A stretch of 35,159 nt of DNA, from IMG/VR virus record IMGVR_UViG_3300014838_000044, positions 1 to 35,159 of that record; one strand, written 5' to 3'. The first letter of the stretch is position 1; the number at the start of each line of letters is the position of its first letter. The stretch comes from a virus. Positions 1 through 10,579 of this stretch are shown here, one piece after another. The notes beneath the pieces are model-generated. The model was not told where the DNA came from. It worked only from the letters and a program-made list of their open reading frames with translations, and searched no databases. The position numbers and the translations under genes were made by a program.

Positions 1-1
1 A

Positions 2-2641
2 GCAAATGAGGAAATGGAGGAGCTGGAAGCTACAGCGGACAAGTTTGGTATTTCATTTGAAAATTTAATCCCAATCAATCAGCGGTTTGCTGCGTTTGGC
101 TTAACGGTAAAGCAGACCGCTGAAATGATGCACTTGGCGATTGAAGCCGCTGCTGCGCTGAATGGCAGCGTAGAGAACACTGGGAGAGCTTTGGATCTTG
201 TTGTCTCTAGTGGCATTGTTAGCAGGAGAATGCTGCAAACCTTGGGAGTCAGCCTTGGTGACGTAGCGAAGGCGATGCACGTTACGGAAGACGAGGCTGC
301 TAAGGTATTCCGGTCCCTCGATATTGAGGACAGGGTTACAGCTATCCAAGCCGCCATGGAGAAATTTGCCGGTGCCGGGGAAAAGCAGGCAGAGGGGCTG
401 AGCGGCTCTTGGGCTAGATTCGGAAACGCGTTTAAGACTACGCTCAGGGAAAATGGTGATGCTTTAGCTCCCTTTGCAAAATGGCTCACTGATGCGGCAA
501 CTGCACTTCTCAACCTGGACAGCACCTGGCCTAACTTAGGAAATGGGTTAAAGGGAGCTGGTGACGCTGTAGTTTCCTTTGAAAAAAAGCTAACTAGCGT
601 GCAAGGGGTTCTTGGGGTTGTACTTGGTCTATATGAGAAGTTGTTTGTAGCTTCGACAAAGCCATTATTGCCACCCCAACCACCCGATAAATCTCTTGGT
701 GTATACCCTGAAGGGAAGTCAGAACAAAAAGCAGCGCAGGACAAGCTGATTGCCGACGCCGCCGCCGCCCTCGAACAGGAGCTTGCCGATACCAAAGAGA
801 AGATCAGGAAGGAGGCAGCATTAGCGGCGCTGGCACAGGAAAAGGAAAAATATGAGGATGAGGCAAAGCTTGGTAATCACTCTCAGGAGGAAGAGATTGC
901 CGCGCTCATCAACTTCAACAATCGGAAGGCGCAGATAGAGGTAGACAGCATCAACCGGCTCCAACACCTTCCGGGGCGCATGATTAACGGCGAGCCGGAA
1001 GCCACAACCAAAAGAAACTTGGATCTGGAAGCCGAGAAGAAAAAAGTTCAGCAGGATGCTCAGCTTGAGAACATTAAGATTGCTGCTAGAGAGCCCGAAG
1101 AACTACGTAAAATTCAGGAGTTGATAATTGTTCAGGAGGAAGAACATCAGAAAAACATTATCGACATCAAACGTCAGGGGGCTGAAAGCGCAATCAAGAC
1201 AGGTAGCATAACTGAAGAAGCAGGAATCCAACAGCTCAAAACCTTAAACCAGGAGGAGCTGGATGTTACGTTGGCATCGCTCGCTCAGCAGAAGAAGCTC
1301 AAGGGGAAGAACGCCGAGGACTTACAAAAGATTGATGAGTCAGAAACAGCAGCCAGGGACGCTAAGGATAAAAGAGATGCTGCGTTGGATGAGCAGTCCG
1401 CAGCATATCGGCTGTCACTTACTAACGATGTGGTAAAGGCCAACCAAATTATTGAGGATGCCGCCGACACGCATAGCCGTAACATGATTAGTGCTAGCCG
1501 TAAGATGAATGAGTCTTTGCTGAGCGACCATCGTCTTACAAATGCCGAGTGGTTAGACCAGGAACGAGCGCTAAACGCTCAGGAAGATGCTCTAGACAAA
1601 GCCGAGAATACGCGGCAGCTTGCAGAACTCAAGGCTAACCTGGATCGGAACCTGACTACACAGAAAGACTACCTATCCAAAAAAGCGGAGTTAGAGGCAA
1701 AGGGGCAGGGGCAGGCTGACAAGTCTACTGCGCGGGATCAGTCTCTCGATATCAAAGAGCAGGATGCTGCATGGAAAGAACTTGGGATGACCAGCACCAC
1801 AGCCCTTCAGAAGCAACTTGAGAGTGCTCAACTTGCCAGGGAACAGCTTAGGTTAGAGGGGGCGTCTACACAACAGCTTGGGGAGTCGCTGGAAAAGGTA
1901 TTGCAGGACCAGATAGCCCTTAACACGGCTCAGGGTAAAGGGTCAAACGACGAAATGATTGCGTTAGCCAATATCAAAATCCAAATGAAGTTTCAGGATG
2001 ACGCCCTGAACTCTACCGCCAAAGCATACACCGCTTTAACGGATGGACTGATGAACACCTTCGACACAATAGGTTCTAAGATCATGCAGTCCATCTCCCA
2101 CGCTAAGAACTTCGGGGATGCCATGAAACAGATTGGCAACAGCATTAAAGATGAACTCCTTGGAGCCATCGGCAAGGCGTTTGACGAACTAATCAAAGGT
2201 TTTATCGCCAACCTGCTCATTGTGAAGAGTGCTCAGGCGGCAGCAGCTACAGCGAGTATATCCACGTCTGCCTCGGAAGGCGCAGCTGCCGCATTTGCTT
2301 CTGTTATGGAAGCAGTACCCTACCCTGCCAACCTTATCCTCGCTCCCCAGATCGCCGCCTATACTTTGGCTGCTATTGAAGCTTTCAACATTGCGGCGTT
2401 TGAAACTGGTGGCGACATTAGAAGAACTCAGATTGCTATGGTTCACGCCGGTGAAACTGTTTTGTCTGCTGGTCAGACATCCAAAATGGGTGCCATGATC
2501 GACAACGGAGAGCTTAGCGCCAAAGGCAGCGACCGGGGTGGGGATACCCACATTCACATCAACGGCGCAACCAAGAGTCTGATGGACGAAGTTTGGAACT
2601 ACGGGGTAAAACAAGGCAGGCGCTCTGGCGTGTCCTGGTAG
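2..2641 (+). CDS. tail tape-measure protein, 5' truncated
   Basis: Probable tail tape-measure protein, which sets tail length and lies inside the tail tube. The frame is open to the window edge, so the ATG at 14 is probably internal and the N-terminus is missing. More than 875 residues are visible: a helical N-terminal part with hydrophobic stretches, a long Lys/Glu/Gln-rich coiled-coil middle (about residues 235-650), a hydrophobic Ala-rich stretch near 740-800, and a C-terminal segment with AMVHAGETVLSAGQ and THIHINGA. The pattern of an aromatic-glycine turn followed by H-A-G-E-x-V is common at the C-termini of phage tape-measure proteins. It is followed by the large tail genes, as expected for siphophages. 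Confidence 0.85.
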   Translation, partial: ANEEMEELEATADKFGISFENLIPINQRFAAFGLTVKQTAEMMHLAIEAAAALNGSVENTGRALDLVVSSGIVSRRMLQTLGVSLGDVAKAMHVTEDEAAKVFRSLDIEDRVTAIQAAMEKFAGAGEKQAEGLSGSWARFGNAFKTTLRENGDALAPFAKWLTDAATALLNLDSTWPNLGNGLKGAGDAVVSFEKKLTSVQGVLGVVLGLYEKLFVASTKPLLPPQPPDKSLGVYPEGKSEQKAAQDKLIADAAAALEQELADTKEKIRKEAALAALAQEKEKYEDEAKLGNHSQEEEIAALINFNNRKAQIEVDSINRLQHLPGRMINGEPEATTKRNLDLEAEKKKVQQDAQLENIKIAAREPEELRKIQELIIVQEEEHQKNIIDIKRQGAESAIKTGSITEEAGIQQLKTLNQEELDVTLASLAQQKKLKGKNAEDLQKIDESETAARDAKDKRDAALDEQSAAYRLSLTNDVVKANQIIEDAADTHSRNMISASRKMNESLLSDHRLTNAEWLDQERALNAQEDALDKAENTRQLAELKANLDRNLTTQKDYLSKKAELEAKGQGQADKSTARDQSLDIKEQDAAWKELGMTSTTALQKQLESAQLAREQLRLEGASTQQLGESLEKVLQDQIALNTAQGKGSNDEMIALANIKIQMKFQDDALNSTAKAYTALTDGLMNTFDTIGSKIMQSISHAKNFGDAMKQIGNSIKDELLGAIGKAFDELIKGFIANLLIVKSAQAAAATASISTSASEGAAAAFASVMEAVPYPANLILAPQIAAYTLAAIEAFNIAAFETGGDIRRTQIAMVHAGETVLSAGQTSKMGAMIDNGELSAKGSDRGGDTHIHINGATKSLMDEVWNYGVKQGRRSGVSW

Positions 2642-2644
2642 CGA

Positions 2645-2699
2645 GGTGGTGTAAAACCATCATCCAGCCCCTTCCGATTGATCCTAGGGCTCCGCAGGC
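2645..2699 (+). repeat. dispersed repeat, copy 1
   Basis: This element starts three bases after the tape-measure stop codon. It has a GGTGGT-gtaaa-ACCATC palindrome (2645-2661) followed by a conserved tail containing GATTGATCCTAGGGCTCCGC (2675-2694). Closely related copies lie at 17641-17696 (- strand) and 29649-29706 (+ strand). Copies 1 and 3 match over nearly the whole length, including ATTGATCCTAGGGCTCCG. It fills most of the 78-base gap before the next gene. The function is unknown. Confidence 0.7.
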
Positions 2700-2719
2700 G
2701 GCAATAAACCTACATTCCA

Positions 2720-5700
2720 ATGGGATATAAACCTACTCCAGCCAACGCACACGCGCTAACGATCTGTTTGGGCTATGTCAACACCCCTACGATTGGTGGC
2801 AGTCCACCGGCCCCAATTACCAACACCGGCTGCAATTTGATTGGTACGGCGTTTGCGATTGGGACCGGCCCCCCGGCCCCTGGGTTCACCCTTACAGCCA
2901 ATGACGTTGGGAATGTAATTATGGTGATGCAAGCCGGGGTGGGGGCTCCCGGCAGTGCCGCCCCCCTTTGGACGACGATTGCTACAGTAACAAGCGCAAC
3001 TTCGGGTACAACCACCGACGCGGCAATCAACAATGTTTCCCTTCAGCAAGCCATCATCTACAGGCCGCTAGTATCAACAAATACTTGGTACAACGGAGCC
3101 TTTGTGATGATGGGCTCCATTCACTATGACAGCAGCTTGACCACCAAGACCAGCTTTACGTTTCGCGTGCATAGCCCTAACGGGAGCTTTACGCCTGTTC
3201 CCGGTCAGCCTGTCCTTGCTTACCAAAATCAGGGGACTAACCTTGGGCCTTACAGTGGGGCAACCAACTACGCAATAAACTCTCAAGTATCTTACTACGG
3301 GCAGCAGTTCATTTCCCTGCAAAATGGTAATTACGGAAACACGCCAGTCTCAGGGACTTCCACGGCTTACTGGGCAACTCTTGACGTATTCGGCGGCATG
3401 ATCCAGCAGGCCAAACCCAGCAATGTAGTCGCTACCACCGTCATCGAAACCGATTGCGAATGTGTTTCCTGGGATATTCTTTTGACGCGAGCGGTGATTT
3501 CACTCCGCAGTCAGGGGAATCCCACTCGTGTTGATGGGTTTCAAGGTGATGCTTCTACAAAATCATGGGATCTGGCTTATGTTCCAATCACTGTTACCAA
3601 TGTGTCAGAGGTAAGTGAAAGCACGGTAACCATCAGCGGTTCAACAGTCACCAAGCTTAGCGGGCATGACTTCACCGATGTAGCTGTAGCGGATAACGTA
3701 ATCATAAATAGTGAGCCCTTCGTAGTAAATTCCATCATCGACGCGAATCATCTGACGCTGACCACCACTCCAGGAATGGGGGCAGGGCTGTTTACAATGA
3801 CTGGAACCTCTTGCAATTCAGGGACGGTTAATACAGGGTCTTATGCTTCACTGGTGTTCACGGGTTTCGTAGTTGGGGCAAGTGGAGACAACTTCTCCTC
3901 TATCCCCGCAGGTAACAGCATTTATGTAAATAATGCAACTGGCAATTCGTTGTCTACTCCTGCCGTGATTACAACAGTCCAAACTTCTGACAGCTTTTAT
4001 TCAACTTCGCCTCTCGGCGACAGGAACGGTGTTGGCTGGAGGGCTAACTATTTAATTGGAGGTGCTACGCTTCCGACCTTTGCAGTGGAGGGAAGCTCAA
4101 GCGATGCTCAGTATTACTGGACACCCAATTCAAACAAGATAACCATGAACGCTTCAGCGGCCCCGCTTGATTTGAACCGCACACTGCAAGTTACCTATAC
4201 CTATATCGGAGTTTCAAACTTTTACAATCAGCCGATGGGGGCTATTGCGTCAACTTTGATGACAGCTTTGCTGGCAGACGGTGTTTATGTAAATACAATC
4301 ACCGGCCCCACCATTACCAATATTGAGTTCTCCACTTCGGACTCCTTCGATACAGCACTCTCAGCACTGTGTCAGTTTGTAAGCAATGGATCTGTGAACT
4401 ACTGGTACTACATGGACGCTCGACGCGGAATTCACATCGAGGAGCAGGCTGTTACCAAAATAGCTCCTTGGAACATCAATGTTTCCGATACCAGTGATGG
4501 GAACGTGCTGCTTGAGGTGAGCAACACTCAGACCACTGAGAAGATGGCGAACGCAGCTTTGGTCACAACGAGCAACACGCTTGGTAGCAATAGTATTTCA
4601 GAGAACATCATCTGTGGTGGGACTACGCGAACATTCAACACTACTTGGCCGATAGGTCAGTTGATAAAACTAACCTATACCCCTGTTTGGACTTACAACG
4701 CGCCACCGATTGACCTCCCGTTTGCATTGCTGAACTCTGGCATAATTGCGACTGGAGTTTCCTATGGTCCTGGGCTGCCTGTGCTTGGAGGGTTCTACTG
4801 GACTTCCAACCAGACATTGCTTACAGAAGACCTTGGAGGTATTGCTATACCCTCTGGCACTCTGACGATAACCTACTTGCCCATCATCTCTACAACGCAG
4901 GCTTACTACAACGCCCCTGCGATCTACGCCCGTCAAGCTATCGAAGGTGGTTCTGGTGAATACGACGTTAGCCAGAAGCCTCAGTCCAACGCGCCATTGT
5001 TGCAGACCCTGAATATATCCCAAGTGATAGCAGAGTACTTCTCGCAGTTGAGCGAGAGTGTTGAAATTCAGACATACCGCTACGGGCTGGTTTCCGGTCA
5101 AGGTATTACGATCAATCTTCCAGGGATTGCCGGGCCGGGAACTTACGTTGTTGATAACATCCAGATGAACGACCAGGACAACGTACTCCATTGGACGATC
5201 ACGGCAGTTCGCGGGGCAGCTATTGGGGACTGGAAGACGGCTTTCCGTGTGCTAACAGGAGCAGAGGCTATCACAACAATCGGCGGCGGTCAGAACACGG
5301 GCACTCCCCCGGCTTGGTTGCCCAACTTTGAAATTCCAGTTTCCGGGGATGTTGTGGGCATAGCCCCTGGTTTTGGAATCGCTCCAACGTACACGGTAGA
5401 CGGAGGAGGCAACCCGGTTGTCGGCATCGGCGTTTACGGCAACTCGCCTGACCCGGAATACGATGTTGTGGTTAAGGTGTGGCAAGAGCTTGTAAGCGGA
5501 GTTTGCAATCAGATTGGGATTGTTGCCAGTCTGGGCAACGGAACCGGAACGATTTCCTTCGGCAGTGTGGGTGCAACTGCTTTTACTGGCCGCACCATTA
5601 CAAAAACAGCGAACTACTACGGTAGTGTTGCCGCTGGCTTGCAGGGGATACCGGGCGAGCTGTCCATCGTTGATTTCACTGTTACGGCTGACAATGGAGC

Positions 5701-6202
5701 AGGCGTATTCACCGTTACCCCTGATCCGGTTGCTGTAGGCTGCGTTACCGGGGACGTGTTCACAATACGCACTGGTGGGACCGGCACAGCCACGGTGTAC
5801 ACAGACTCCTTGTGGGTCAACCCTTACAACATCGGTGGGCTACAGGTGAATGGCAATGTGGGAAACTGGGCCTTCATTCAATCTGGAACTGGAGCCGGGC
5901 AGGTCCCGCAAAGCGTGACTGCCAACACCGCTACATCCATTACAGTGTCTCCGGGTTGGGCCACAGCGCCGGATGCTACAAGCGTAATTGTGCTATTCAC
6001 CAATTCACTGTCCCCGGTTACACTGCCTGCCGCGCAGAACGGCTCTACTTCTCTGGGAACTGTGCTTACTCCAAACTACAGCGGATTTGTTATTCGGGTG
6101 GAAGCCTACCTGGAAAATGCAGCAGGCGTTTTAGGGTTGCAGCAAGCTGTAGTCTTCCGGGAAATTTATTTATGGGGAACGCAAGGAACCCAAATAGCTT
6201 AA
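2720..6202 (+). CDS. large tail protein, probable tail hub/tip
   Basis: An 1160-aa protein directly after the tape measure, where siphophages encode distal-tail and tail-hub proteins. It is rich in Thr, Ser, Gly, Asn and aromatic residues, as in beta-rich virion proteins. Residues near 790-850 contain GPGTYVVDNIQMNDQDN followed by a Trp-Thr-Ile-Thr strand, which resembles tail-hub domains. The C-terminal third (from about 890) looks like beta-sandwich repeats. No enzymatic motif was recognised. The start ATG at 2720 lacks a good SD; the gap upstream is occupied by the dispersed repeat. The assignment as hub or tip rests on position and composition. Confidence 0.7.
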   Translation: MGYKPTPANAHALTICLGYVNTPTIGGSPPAPITNTGCNLIGTAFAIGTGPPAPGFTLTANDVGNVIMVMQAGVGAPGSAAPLWTTIATVTSATSGTTTDAAINNVSLQQAIIYRPLVSTNTWYNGAFVMMGSIHYDSSLTTKTSFTFRVHSPNGSFTPVPGQPVLAYQNQGTNLGPYSGATNYAINSQVSYYGQQFISLQNGNYGNTPVSGTSTAYWATLDVFGGMIQQAKPSNVVATTVIETDCECVSWDILLTRAVISLRSQGNPTRVDGFQGDASTKSWDLAYVPITVTNVSEVSESTVTISGSTVTKLSGHDFTDVAVADNVIINSEPFVVNSIIDANHLTLTTTPGMGAGLFTMTGTSCNSGTVNTGSYASLVFTGFVVGASGDNFSSIPAGNSIYVNNATGNSLSTPAVITTVQTSDSFYSTSPLGDRNGVGWRANYLIGGATLPTFAVEGSSSDAQYYWTPNSNKITMNASAAPLDLNRTLQVTYTYIGVSNFYNQPMGAIASTLMTALLADGVYVNTITGPTITNIEFSTSDSFDTALSALCQFVSNGSVNYWYYMDARRGIHIEEQAVTKIAPWNINVSDTSDGNVLLEVSNTQTTEKMANAALVTTSNTLGSNSISENIICGGTTRTFNTTWPIGQLIKLTYTPVWTYNAPPIDLPFALLNSGIIATGVSYGPGLPVLGGFYWTSNQTLLTEDLGGIAIPSGTLTITYLPIISTTQAYYNAPAIYARQAIEGGSGEYDVSQKPQSNAPLLQTLNISQVIAEYFSQLSESVEIQTYRYGLVSGQGITINLPGIAGPGTYVVDNIQMNDQDNVLHWTITAVRGAAIGDWKTAFRVLTGAEAITTIGGGQNTGTPPAWLPNFEIPVSGDVVGIAPGFGIAPTYTVDGGGNPVVGIGVYGNSPDPEYDVVVKVWQELVSGVCNQIGIVASLGNGTGTISFGSVGATAFTGRTITKTANYYGSVAAGLQGIPGELSIVDFTVTADNGAGVFTVTPDPVAVGCVTGDVFTIRTGGTGTATVYTDSLWVNPYNIGGLQVNGNVGNWAFIQSGTGAGQVPQSVTANTATSITVSPGWATAPDATSVIVLFTNSLSPVTLPAAQNGSTSLGTVLTPNYSGFVIRVEAYLENAAGVLGLQQAVVFREIYLWGTQGTQIA

Positions 6203-6209
6203 AATTCCT

Positions 6210-9200
6210 ATGTCAAGAAATCAACTTGCAGTCGATAAGACTTACCAGTTCAACACCGCCACGGCTAACACTGGAACTCTGGCTCTAGACGTTGCTCCGA
6301 TTACCAACCCGGTAGTAACGCTTCAGACCGGGCTTGCATCCAGCGGCAATACCGTAGTCCTGGCTTTTACGGCTACTGCCAATTTGCCCAACGGCGTATA
6401 CATCCAAATTGATTCAGAGAAGATGTACATAACAAGCGGCGGCGGGGCGATGGTCATTGGCAACAATACGCTGACGGTGACAAGGGGAGCTTGGAGCACG
6501 ACGGCAGCTTCCCATACAACCTCTGCAACGGTCACAGTCCCCGGCTACAAGCACCTCAACCTGCTTCCTATTGCGTCCGTACCCAATCAAAACTTCTACG
6601 GGTCTAAGGTAACTACCGATATCAACTATGTAGTTGTATTGGCAAACTCAGGGGCTGGAGATACATTCCCACAGGGAGCCCCTACTATCATCCTTGCTGA
6701 CAACTCCTCAAACTTGGGAACATTCCACTTAGTAGCCCCCGCTGGCTCACACATTTGGCTTCTCTCCGCAGGGGCGGGTGCAGCTGGCGCGTCTAGTGGT
6801 GGAGGTGGTGGTACAGCAACTCTGAGTGTGTCTTTCGCTGGTGGCCCGGCACTTGAAGGCTTAGTTTACTCCGCCGCTTTCATTGCTGTAGGGGGAACTC
6901 CACCTTACATATTCACAATTACATCTGGCTCTATTCCTACCGGCACAACACTGTCGGGAAATACCATCGCTGGCACGCCCACGGCTTTAGGAACATTTTC
7001 CTTTATCGGTAAGGTGACTGATAACGTTGGAGCTACAGCCACTGTTTCGGCGTCTATTGCAGTAACTCAGATTGGCGGTACACCTGCACCGAACGTTTCG
7101 TCAAGCACACAATCGCTAATCACTGAGTCCTGGGGCAATGGTACGTGCTTTAGCTACACAGGCACGGCCACACTGCCGAGTACCTGGGCGCAAATCACCA
7201 GCTTGGTTATCAACGCCATCAGCCCTACCGGACAGAGTATCGAGATTGGGCAGTACACTCCAGCCGGTACAAGCTTGACTTGGACCGGGACTTTCTCCAG
7301 TTCGATGCTGATGGGCGCGGTGGCGCAGACCGGGTGGTCGCTGCAATTTGTCTGCTATAACTCGGCGGGAGTGCCGACGGTGTCTCCGTACACGATCAGT
7401 GGCATCACGGTTCCGGCCATCGGCATCAGCGCGCTTACTGGGTCTGAAATCGGGCTATGGGCCGTCCAGACCGGAGGCCAGCTACAGGCGCAATTGCAGG
7501 CCAGCATTACTGTAAGCCAGCCAGGGACCTACAGCTTATGGACAATCGGGACCGTTAGCGGCACGATCTATCACGGGTTTCGACAGCTACCCTCTGGCGC
7601 GTCCAACATTCAGATCGGGGCGCAAGGCGATCCCCTGACAAGCTTTCCCGCGCCCACCACGGCCAATGACTCCGTAACGTTCGTCGCGGTTCCGGGTGCT
7701 GTAAATTGGCAGACTGGCGGCGTGAATCCAACTACGTTGACTGGGGCGCTTCAGAGCTCAGCTTTCACGGTATCAACGCCCGCTGCCAACTCCACAATGG
7801 CATCGGCCTGCTATGCAGATGTGATCCTCTACACCAAGACTGGATCGGGCGGCGCTTATACGTGGAGCGTCCCGAACATGTACGCCACGTTCCAGCGATT
7901 CATCGCCGGTGTGGCAAATCCGAACTGGTTTTATGGGCGGCTGTACTGCCAGCAGGGCGCGGGAGTGGGGGCGGCCTTCGTTCCACTTTCCGGCAGTTCA
8001 GTAGCGATTGTAAGTGATGATAGCTCCACGGCGAACTCCGCGCAGACCGGGCCGAACACTTCAGATATTAAAGATATCCTCAATTGGGGTGTTCCGTCCG
8101 ACTTGAATACGACGTTTCGCTTCTGGTGGACCTGCGCTTCCAGGCAGGGCACGAATGCTGGCGGCGGGCAGGCCGTTGAGGTCCAGCAGAATTGCTGGTC
8201 GAGCGGATACGCTGGAACACCATACACGGATGGGAGCAGCAATCAGTGGTATGACATCGTTGTTGATCCTACGAAATCACAAATAGCGACGGACGGAACG
8301 ACGACCACTATCAACTCGGCTGGACAGGTCGTGGCTACCCAGTCTGCCGGGTTTGTAAACGGCGGGTTTGAGCAAGGGTTGGTGGGGTGGACAGCATCGG
8401 GAGCGTGGGCTTCGAGCACAGCGCAAAATCACACTATCGGAGGCACTCACAGCGCGAAGTGCCCGACTATAGGGTCAGGTGTTGCTCTGCTGTACCAGTT
8501 CTTCACGGCCATTCCGGGGCAAGTTGTTGCCGCAAACGCTTGGGTATATGGGGACAGCGGAGCCACGGCTGCTGGCGTTTACCTACAGGCAGATTGGTTT
8601 AACTCGGTTGGTGGCTCGCTTGGTAGTTCCGCATACTCTAGCTCGCTAACAGCGGGTGCCGCCGCGTGGACGCGGTTCACCTCCCTGGTCACCCTGGTGG
8701 CTCCGGCCGGAACAGCTTCTCTCCGACTGGCTTGTTTTATTTCAGGCCCTACATCAGGCAACTGGTATTTCGACGACATCACGGTGCAGGTGCAGTCGGT
8801 CGATGGCCCTAACTACGTAGACACCAATGGAGCCCTCAACACCCACATAGACGGCACCACGATACACCTGGATGGCTCTAACAATATAGTCCTTAATACG
8901 TCAAATCTGGCCAATATGGTGCTGAACTCCGGCTTTGAAACCGGGGATCTGTCAGGATGGGCAAATGGCGGCAGCGGGGGTGTCGCGGTTGTCACAACGC
9001 CCGTCTACAGCGGTGCGTATGCGTGCCAGTTGACGCCAGCCGGGACTGGAGTCTCAGTGGTTGGGGAGGCTCAGTACCACGCGTGCGTCCCTGGTAACCA
9101 GTTTTACGTGGAAGTGTATGTACGGTCCACCTCCTCCGCAGTGGGACAGCCCGTAATCGCCACTAACTATTTCGACGGATCAGGCGGGTTCGTTTCAGCC

Positions 9201-10223
9201 AACAACATTGCGCTTGCTGCGGGGGCCAGAACTTCCTACGTGAAGCTCTCCGGTAACTTCACGATTCCATCTGGATGCTCCCAAGTGGGGCTGCAAATAT
9301 ACTGTCAAAGCGAAACTGGTACCGGAGCGCTGTGGTATGTGGATAGCGTGTGGCTGCAACCGCAGACGAGCACTGGGTCTGGTATGCAGCCGAACGGGAG
9401 TGGGGGCGTGGAGCAATACCTGGCTCCGCTGGGGGGCCTGGCGTTTGACGGTTCCGGACGCACTGAATCGAATCTTGGCTACACCATGCAGGTCAACGCC
9501 AGCAACCAGATTGTGTTGTCTAATTTGCCTGCCGTTGCTGGACTGCCATTTGTGCCGAGTGCGACCTACCCTGCTGGGTCGGTCATCTGCGATACTGTTG
9601 CGGGCACTGATCCAAGCACTGGGTTGGCAACTCCCGCTTACACGTTGTACCGGAATCCAACCGGAAGTCAATGGGTAGCGAGCCACACACCGGCAGATAT
9701 GGTGGCTGGTGCCATTGCAACTGGTGTGACGCTGGCGGCGGCCCAGATCACGGCGGGGACGCTGGTGTCGGGAGTTGTGTATGCAGGGCAGATCAATTGC
9801 AGCCAGCTGAACGCGGGGACAATTGCGGCGGCGATCTCTCTAACTTCGCCCACTATTTCAGTGACGGGCGGGAGTCCGAATTATGCCACCGTTGAGATTG
9901 ACAGCACAAACGCTGTGAAGGTGACGGACAACTTCTCGAACAGATACTATGCTCTGGTATTGCCGGGCAGTGTTGGAGTTAGCGGGACAACTGGCGGCTT
10001 TGTGACTGTCAATATGGTCAGTAGTTCCGGTGGATATTCTCAGGGGCAGCTTAAGCTGACTGATGGGAACGGTGGCGCGGGTTGGTCTCTCCTGGCGCAC
10101 CTGATTAGCAGTGCGCGGGGCGGCGGCGGCGGTGTTATTGTGCCATCCACAGCGGACGGATATATTACGGGGACTTTGATTCCATCGGGGACTTCCATAG
10201 CGATTCCCTACTACGTAGTTTGA
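6210..10223 (+). CDS. tail fibre / receptor-binding protein with Ig-like and carbohydrate-binding-like modules
   Basis: A 1337-aa protein beginning seven bases after the tail-hub-like gene, probably exposed on the virion and involved in host contact. Residues about 215-286 form a putative Ig (He_PIG-type) module, recognisable by GGTPPYIFTITSGSIPTG and the following G-T-P-T-A-L-G-T-F turn. Two jelly-roll-like modules start with NGGFEQGLVGW (about residue 716) and NSGFETGDLSGW (about 906); such N-x-G-F-E-x-G-x-x-x-W openings are typical of CBM4/9-like domains. The C-terminus is Gly-rich and ends ...SIAIPYYVV, a motif shared with the protein at 11178-11648. The spacing suggests co-translation. 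The SD at the start is poor. Confidence 0.75.
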   Translation: MSRNQLAVDKTYQFNTATANTGTLALDVAPITNPVVTLQTGLASSGNTVVLAFTATANLPNGVYIQIDSEKMYITSGGGAMVIGNNTLTVTRGAWSTTAASHTTSATVTVPGYKHLNLLPIASVPNQNFYGSKVTTDINYVVVLANSGAGDTFPQGAPTIILADNSSNLGTFHLVAPAGSHIWLLSAGAGAAGASSGGGGGTATLSVSFAGGPALEGLVYSAAFIAVGGTPPYIFTITSGSIPTGTTLSGNTIAGTPTALGTFSFIGKVTDNVGATATVSASIAVTQIGGTPAPNVSSSTQSLITESWGNGTCFSYTGTATLPSTWAQITSLVINAISPTGQSIEIGQYTPAGTSLTWTGTFSSSMLMGAVAQTGWSLQFVCYNSAGVPTVSPYTISGITVPAIGISALTGSEIGLWAVQTGGQLQAQLQASITVSQPGTYSLWTIGTVSGTIYHGFRQLPSGASNIQIGAQGDPLTSFPAPTTANDSVTFVAVPGAVNWQTGGVNPTTLTGALQSSAFTVSTPAANSTMASACYADVILYTKTGSGGAYTWSVPNMYATFQRFIAGVANPNWFYGRLYCQQGAGVGAAFVPLSGSSVAIVSDDSSTANSAQTGPNTSDIKDILNWGVPSDLNTTFRFWWTCASRQGTNAGGGQAVEVQQNCWSSGYAGTPYTDGSSNQWYDIVVDPTKSQIATDGTTTTINSAGQVVATQSAGFVNGGFEQGLVGWTASGAWASSTAQNHTIGGTHSAKCPTIGSGVALLYQFFTAIPGQVVAANAWVYGDSGATAAGVYLQADWFNSVGGSLGSSAYSSSLTAGAAAWTRFTSLVTLVAPAGTASLRLACFISGPTSGNWYFDDITVQVQSVDGPNYVDTNGALNTHIDGTTIHLDGSNNIVLNTSNLANMVLNSGFETGDLSGWANGGSGGVAVVTTPVYSGAYACQLTPAGTGVSVVGEAQYHACVPGNQFYVEVYVRSTSSAVGQPVIATNYFDGSGGFVSANNIALAAGARTSYVKLSGNFTIPSGCSQVGLQIYCQSETGTGALWYVDSVWLQPQTSTGSGMQPNGSGGVEQYLAPLGGLAFDGSGRTESNLGYTMQVNASNQIVLSNLPAVAGLPFVPSATYPAGSVICDTVAGTDPSTGLATPAYTLYRNPTGSQWVASHTPADMVAGAIATGVTLAAAQITAGTLVSGVVYAGQINCSQLNAGTIAAAISLTSPTISVTGGSPNYATVEIDSTNAVKVTDNFSNRYYALVLPGSVGVSGTTGGFVTVNMVSSSGGYSQGQLKLTDGNGGAGWSLLAHLISSARGGGGGVIVPSTADGYITGTLIPSGTSIAIPYYVV

Positions 10224-10232
10224 GGAGGTGAA

Positions 10233-10574
10233 ATGAAGTATGTACGGAGCTTGGTTTTGCTGTTCGCTTGCGCGGCGCTGTTCGCGCAGGCTACGGGGGG
10301 ATTCGCTGTCACAGCGACTCCTGGGTTCATTGGAAATCAGCCAGGGATCGTGGTGGCGTTTTCCACCGACAATCTGAGGATCGCGGGCGTGCTGCTAGAG
10401 ATCTCCTGGGTGCAGGATGGAGTGCTGCACCAAATGACGGAGCTGCCGCGATTCGAGGGGCGACCGACACAGACCCTATTTTACAGCGTGGGTAGTGTTA
10501 GTTCGGTGACGGTTGTGGCCCGTGAGATTGTGAGCTTTGGGCGGTCGGCGGGAAGCGGCGGCGCAACGGAGTAA
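10233..10574 (+). CDS. small secreted protein (Sec signal)
   Basis: A 113-aa protein starting after a strong SD (GAGGAGGTGAA). Residues 1-19 form a Sec signal peptide (MKYVRSLVLLFACAALFAQA), so the mature protein of about 94 residues should be exported. The mature part is beta-rich and has no known domain. It lies nine bases after the fibre gene. It resembles the protein at 11660-11995 in size, signal peptide and pattern (F-x-V near the mature start, a final A-R-E-I-V-S-F-G against A-Q-E-V...A-F-G), suggesting an ancient duplication. Its job is not known; export of a free protein is unusual in a virion gene block. Confidence 0.75.
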   Translation: MKYVRSLVLLFACAALFAQATGGFAVTATPGFIGNQPGIVVAFSTDNLRIAGVLLEISWVQDGVLHQMTELPRFEGRPTQTLFYSVGSVSSVTVVAREIVSFGRSAGSGGATE

Positions 10575-10579
10575 GGAAC

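Noticed and set aside
79-795. 238-codon open frame on the - strand within the tape-measure gene
   Set aside because: No SD or operon context, unnatural composition; it is the complement of the tape-measure coding sequence.
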